Shown here one piece after another: positions 59,501 through 64,000 of a DNA stretch of 64,000 bases; position 1 is the first letter of the stretch; each line of letters begins with the position of its first letter. The notes below the pieces were generated by a model, which saw only the letters and a program-made list of their open reading frames with translations, had not been told where the DNA came from and did not search any database. Source of the DNA: Hyalella azteca (taxonomy: Eukaryota > Arthropoda > Malacostraca > Amphipoda > Hyalellidae); contig NW_025937992.1 of assembly GCF_000764305.2 (NCBI RefSeq), positions 468,358 to 532,357 of the forward strand. The letters run 5' to 3'. The position numbers and the translations under genes are program-made.

Positions 59501-62155
59501 CACATTTAACGCTCCATATATCATAGTCATTCATGGGAATCTTATAATTAGCATGTTTAATGCTCCGTAAAGCTCGCAATAACTGCAATATAATATTAGG
59601 AATTATTTGCTACTCTTCAAATTGTCATACAACTTTTTGACCTTTTACAGGGGGTGTAATTAATACAGAGGGAACATATAAGTAATTAATATAACCTATT
59701 TTACATATCTACAATCTCTCTACAAATGAGAGACGCTTAGTAATTTACGTCGAAGAACTTAATTAATATTTTAAATACTCCGCTCATGAAAAATGGCATC
59801 TTCGTTGTGCGATTACTCTGAATTAATCAAATAATCTTCGCTAATAATTACATAAATAACGATATGATAACTTGAAGAATAAGATAATGATTCATATGAT
59901 TACCACAATAAAATAATGATCACAAGCCCGTATCAGGAGGCGGTTGCAACACAGCTGTCATGGACAGACGAATTGAGAACGCCGTTGTTTTTATCACAAT
60001 GATTGATAATAAGAAGGTAAATGACCATTGATTCTGATAACTGATTGACACTCACGCTCATAGGCAAAGCATATAGTTATCAGTTATGGCCAATATCGAT
60101 CATCAAGCTGTATTATAAGAATTGAGGGCAATATTCTCGTTATTGACAACAGAGGAGAAGAGGCAAGCGTTGCCATGAGAGACCGTGGCACTAAAGTTAT
60201 ATATAAACCATTTGGGATTATTGTCTGTAATTGGCATTTTTATGAACCAATGAGGATTTTTGCTTAGATTTGGCCATGAACTAATGCCCTGATGCAGCAG
60301 GTCGGTGATGACCCGCGAAGCATCGCTCAAGTGAGTTACTGTGAAACGATCATGAATTACCCGACGATTATTACGAGGCTAATTAATGAAATGAGTTGAT
60401 ATGTACCACTGCAAAATTTCTAATCGATTAGTGCATAAAATACCTTCTAAGTATACAATCTTTATCTTCAGTTACAATATTTCTTCGTCAGTCTTCCGTG
60501 ATATTAAAGTGCCACCACGATAATTTCTTTTGATACGCAAGCTTCAACCTCTGCACTGAGTTCCTAGAGACAATATACAGGAGGAGCAGAGTAAAACCGC
60601 ATACGTGTTAAATGAATCCATCCAATTAAAGAGCAGAATCAATCTTTTTGTTCAAAGACTCTCAACGTTAAGATCAAAATACCACTTTCAAAATAATTTT
60701 TAGCATCTTTATATCACTGAATTTATTAGCTAAAAGTATTACTGAATAGCACGAAAGTAGTGATTAAAATCATTCCCAAGCTTATTTTTTTCTCCATCCA
60801 ACAGTTCATTCGAGCAGTGTAAGGACTATTTCTAACAAAATAGCGGGTTTTCCATAATGTTGTGTCAAGACCGAAGGTTACCTCGAAGGTGGTAGTGTGC
60901 GCGACGGGTTACTTAGTTTCCTATCTATTCACATGCGTGTCCCGTATTTTATTTTCAACCTATTATTCGTCTGTGCTCTAAATAATCTGTGTAATTGAAT
61001 AAATGCTTATGGGAATAAGTCTTCATTAATACTCCGACGAAAACTCTTTTTAAACTTGGTGAAGAACTCGATCAAGTTATTACAAACAGCCTTTCAGCGC
61101 GTCGCCGGCCTCGCGTGCTCGACGCGGACAGACCGCAACCTGACAAGCCAATTAGAGGCAGCGTTGCGCTCCGCATTTCAGCGAAACCTCGACACTCCGA
61201 GCCTCAAAATACGGACCGGCTTAGAAGTTGAACGCTGGGGATAAACTCATGACATGGCGATAAACCCGGTAGATAATTCGCCGATGAAATTGCCGATAAA
61301 GAGAGTAAAATGGAAACAGCGCCCATCGTGGCTCAGACGAAACGACGATGATTTAATGAAATTTATAACTGTTGTATACTAAACGATGTTTTTTTACAAA
61401 CGTACGATTTTGGCATGACGATGATGGCCTACGTTTGGCCGGTCGTTTTCATATACCGATTTAAATTGAATATTCTGAGGCCTGGTATAATATACGGATT
61501 TACAGCACCGTAAGATCGCTCTGCTCTTCCAACTGCAATGCCTTCACTGCGTTGACTTTAGATCTTGGATGCCTCACATTTCTGAAGCCACGCATGGATC
61601 AAGGCATTCAATTCAAAAGACCGACGCAAAAGTCTAAGATACCGCCACGTTGTGTGACTCGAAGCCAACATAAGCAAGCCATGAATATATTCCATGTCTG
61701 GTCTTTAGATATTGAGTTTGTATTGAGAATGCCGCTTTGCTTTAGTTCCTATTGAGAAAGTCAAATCATATCTTGAGTAAATAGTTTTTCCTTCTGCCAC
61801 TCAATCAGTGAAATTGAAAAAGTAAGGTTGTATTCGATTACGGTTCAGTGTTGGTTTGTGCATCTATGTTACTGGCGCGATGAGCTTTGTGAAGACTGAT
61901 AATTGAATTACATAACATTTAATTTAATTTTGATTTAATTTTCTAAGTTTTTACATTTAAATTTGACAATTCAATAAAACAATCTATATCATTTTATCTA
62001 TAAATATTTGAAAACAACATCATGGTTCGTGAAGTCGTGAGCTCGATTGATAAATAAACTTTTTAGTTGATGATCTTTATTAATCTTTTATTTAAATGTT
62101 CATTTATAACTTTTATGTTCTTCGTCAAGTCCTATAAAATATTTATAATTGTTAT
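56517..62155. other. Non-coding stretch
   Basis: No supported gene. Weak exon-like pieces are 56925-56810 on the minus strand (two frames open) and 58127-58190 on the plus strand (acceptor ttcacag, peptide DDQSQNPLRHCMLDKIDRFN, donor CCA|gtgataag). The stretch 61080-61250 is GC-richer with a 62-codon plus frame and no domain. The 89-codon minus frame at 59588-59319 looks like a chance frame in AT-rich DNA. Confidence 0.35.
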
Positions 62156-62405
62156 AAATGAATATATATATATATATATATATATATGGCGTTTTTTTGG
62201 TGTCCGGTAATGTAGTTCATTTATTTTCGTGTCCGGTTTTTACACATAAATAAGTACTAGCGTCAATTACCGGACTCGATTTTTGTCCGGTTTTGTACCC
62301 GATGTCCGGTAATGTTACCAATTGTAATTAATTTTGTCCGGTAATTGTACGAACCATGTTAATATTAATATATATATTTAATATATATATATATATATTC
62401 ATATT
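62156..62405. repeat. CCGG-motif cluster between inverted AT tracts
   Basis: The left side reads gttataaatgaata(ta)n and the right side (ta)nttcatatt...ataac, an imperfect terminal inverted repeat. Between them tgtccggt occurs at about 62201, 62230, 62284, 62303 and 62336, and once inverted (accggac, about 62268). Three of the copies continue as tccggtaat. This may be a small non-autonomous element or a degenerate tandem repeat. No protein is encoded. Confidence 0.6.
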
Positions 62406-64000
62406 AGTATTTTTATAACATTCGAAAATAGTTTCAATTTCATGGCCCATCGTATGATGCCTATGCGTTCCCTAAAGGCATCAACAAAAACTTTCCATTT
62501 GAAAAAACTCTTCTCCAAACGTGTTTTTCAAATGGAATCTAACTTGCCCGGAAATGAAACCATTCATCAGCTAAGGGCGTGTGGGCACTACGAATGTATT
62601 GCAGTTCATATCTGCGCGAAAGATGCATGAAAATATTCCATATTTTAAATGCGAATGACTCGTGACTTTTAGCTCTGCAATATATTTATCTCTGATGAAT
62701 GCCATGGAATGTCTTCAGTGAATATTGAGTGATAGGTTATAGGTAAATGCGTGGTCACGTTCTGTGCAAGGGGCGAGAACTATTACTCTATTCATTTTTT
62801 CGGCAAAAATTTCATGCTAGTCATCTATGAAAAAGAATCCGTCTTGAATTGTGGACGTTGCATTATGAGAAAATATACAAAGTCATTTCTTCGCATGTTT
62901 CGTCACTAATAAACTCAGGTCAAGTGATAAGATATCATAATTTTCCTAACTTTGACACTAATCCTTGAGGAAATCAACGCATAAATCTGAGAAATGAATT
63001 TGGTACACAAAACTTTGGAATTTGTCTTGCAATTCTGTGTCATAAATAATAAGATATTTCTGCAGAAATTATTGAATAATATAAAAAGTTGCAGTTCACT
63101 AGGAAAAGTAAATAAATATACTATACCTTCTCCAAATATTCATAAATGCTTAAACAATTCCCAACTGCATACCAGCTTATTTATTGGCAATAAATACCTC
63201 GGTTTCCAATTAGTTCTTAGTTTTTTAACTTAGCCTGGCCAAATCCGATTCATTAGGCCCAATTTCATCCTCATGGACCCCAATAATCTGAAGTCTCGGG
63301 ACAGAGGAAGCCTTTTATCCGTTGAAATATCAACACCATATATTATCAAGTCCAATCGGTATACCAATTCTAATTTACCTTCCAGCGAATAATAATTTCA
63401 TGTTCCTAGCAGCCTCAGTTCATAATTGGCTTGACTACACCGGCGTCTTTACAGAACAGACCGGGGCATTGTTGCACCTTAGCAGCGATAACAAAAGAAA
63501 GAATACTCGGCTCAGACGCGGATCAGGGCTAAGTTTTTAGGAACTCGCCGGATGTGTTTTATGAGGTTGATTAGGCGGGATGATATTTTGATTTAAGCTT
63601 TGCGTATTTTCTGTTCGAAATTTGGGCAATTAATTAAGACAAGATTCTAACTAAAGTAAATTCATTCAACTTCGGTTATTCTCAAAAATCCGGTTATTTC
63701 GAAGGCGTAAATATCATTACGATTAACAATTTTTCAGTAAAAATTCGAACAATGAAGCATGGTGAAATCCAATCAAGAACCAATCCAATCAAAATTAATT
63801 GATTTTTATGTGACATAGTTGAGGTGGAACGGTTTTTAAGAAAGTCTTCAGTAATCGTGAGTGAAGTTATCAACCTTTATAATATATTTTTGAGACTTAT
63901 ATCCGACGGTTTCCTCTGAAATTATTAGCGAATAAAATCGAAAATTCCACCAACCGGCGGGAATTTACTCCATCCCCTGAGGATAAAAATCACGGTCGGA
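62406..64000. other. Non-coding stretch to the window end
   Basis: Open frames of 62-79 codons (62442-62630, 62994-63233, 63322-63540) have no recognised domain or splice context. Nothing further is supported. Confidence 0.35.

Noticed and set aside
59319..59588. 89-codon minus-strand frame
   Set aside because: Its composition follows the AT-rich background, and no motif, splice site or repeat context supports it.
1..64000. tRNA, rRNA, conserved microRNA or CRISPR-type arrays
   Set aside because: I looked for tRNA B-box sequences, well-known microRNA cores and spaced repeats with unique spacers and found none. All arrays here are head-to-tail satellites without spacers.

Overview
The window is AT-rich eukaryotic DNA, most likely from an arthropod with a large, repeat-rich genome (a crustacean is possible). 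The evidence is a protein-coding gene split by spliceosomal introns with GT-AG borders, long stretches without genes, and many minisatellite arrays of 12 to about 82 bp units. Nothing bacterial (operons, ribosome binding sites, dense ORFs) is present. The species cannot be fixed from the sequence.

One gene can be called with confidence. It lies on the minus strand between 8508 and 878. Five coding exons (8508-8368, 5030-4901, 4224-4070, 2670-2535, 1299-878) join in phase to a 327-residue type II membrane protein with a sulfotransferase fold. It belongs to the WSCD/CG9164 family of Golgi carbohydrate sulfotransferases and lacks WSC domains. Its largest intron holds a 0.9 kb CTGCCTGC-type array. 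A 44-bp array and a possible 5' untranslated exon lie upstream of its start.

From 9.7 to 64 kb I see no other gene I can name. This part holds a 100-bp tandem/foldback structure (13.6-13.9 kb), minisatellites (18.3, 34.7, 43.2, 44.8, 50.3 kb), a pair of about 370-bp direct repeats near 29.9 and 31.9 kb with LTR-like ends, an inverted repeat pair at 53.9 and 56.5 kb that could be ends of a 2.6 kb DNA transposon, and a short CCGG-motif cluster between AT tracts at 62.2 kb. A few short open segments with splice-like borders are listed as weak exon candidates, the best being 31274-31411.

The most important observation concerns the assembly rather than biology. A complete Nextera mate-pair junction adapter sits at 45552-45589, followed by an exact 895-bp copy of 41787-42681, a single N and a 12-bp satellite. 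A second, partial adapter sits at 37290-37315 between two satellites. The spacing and order fit read-through of circularised mate-pair fragments, so 34.6-46.7 kb should not be trusted as a linear map.
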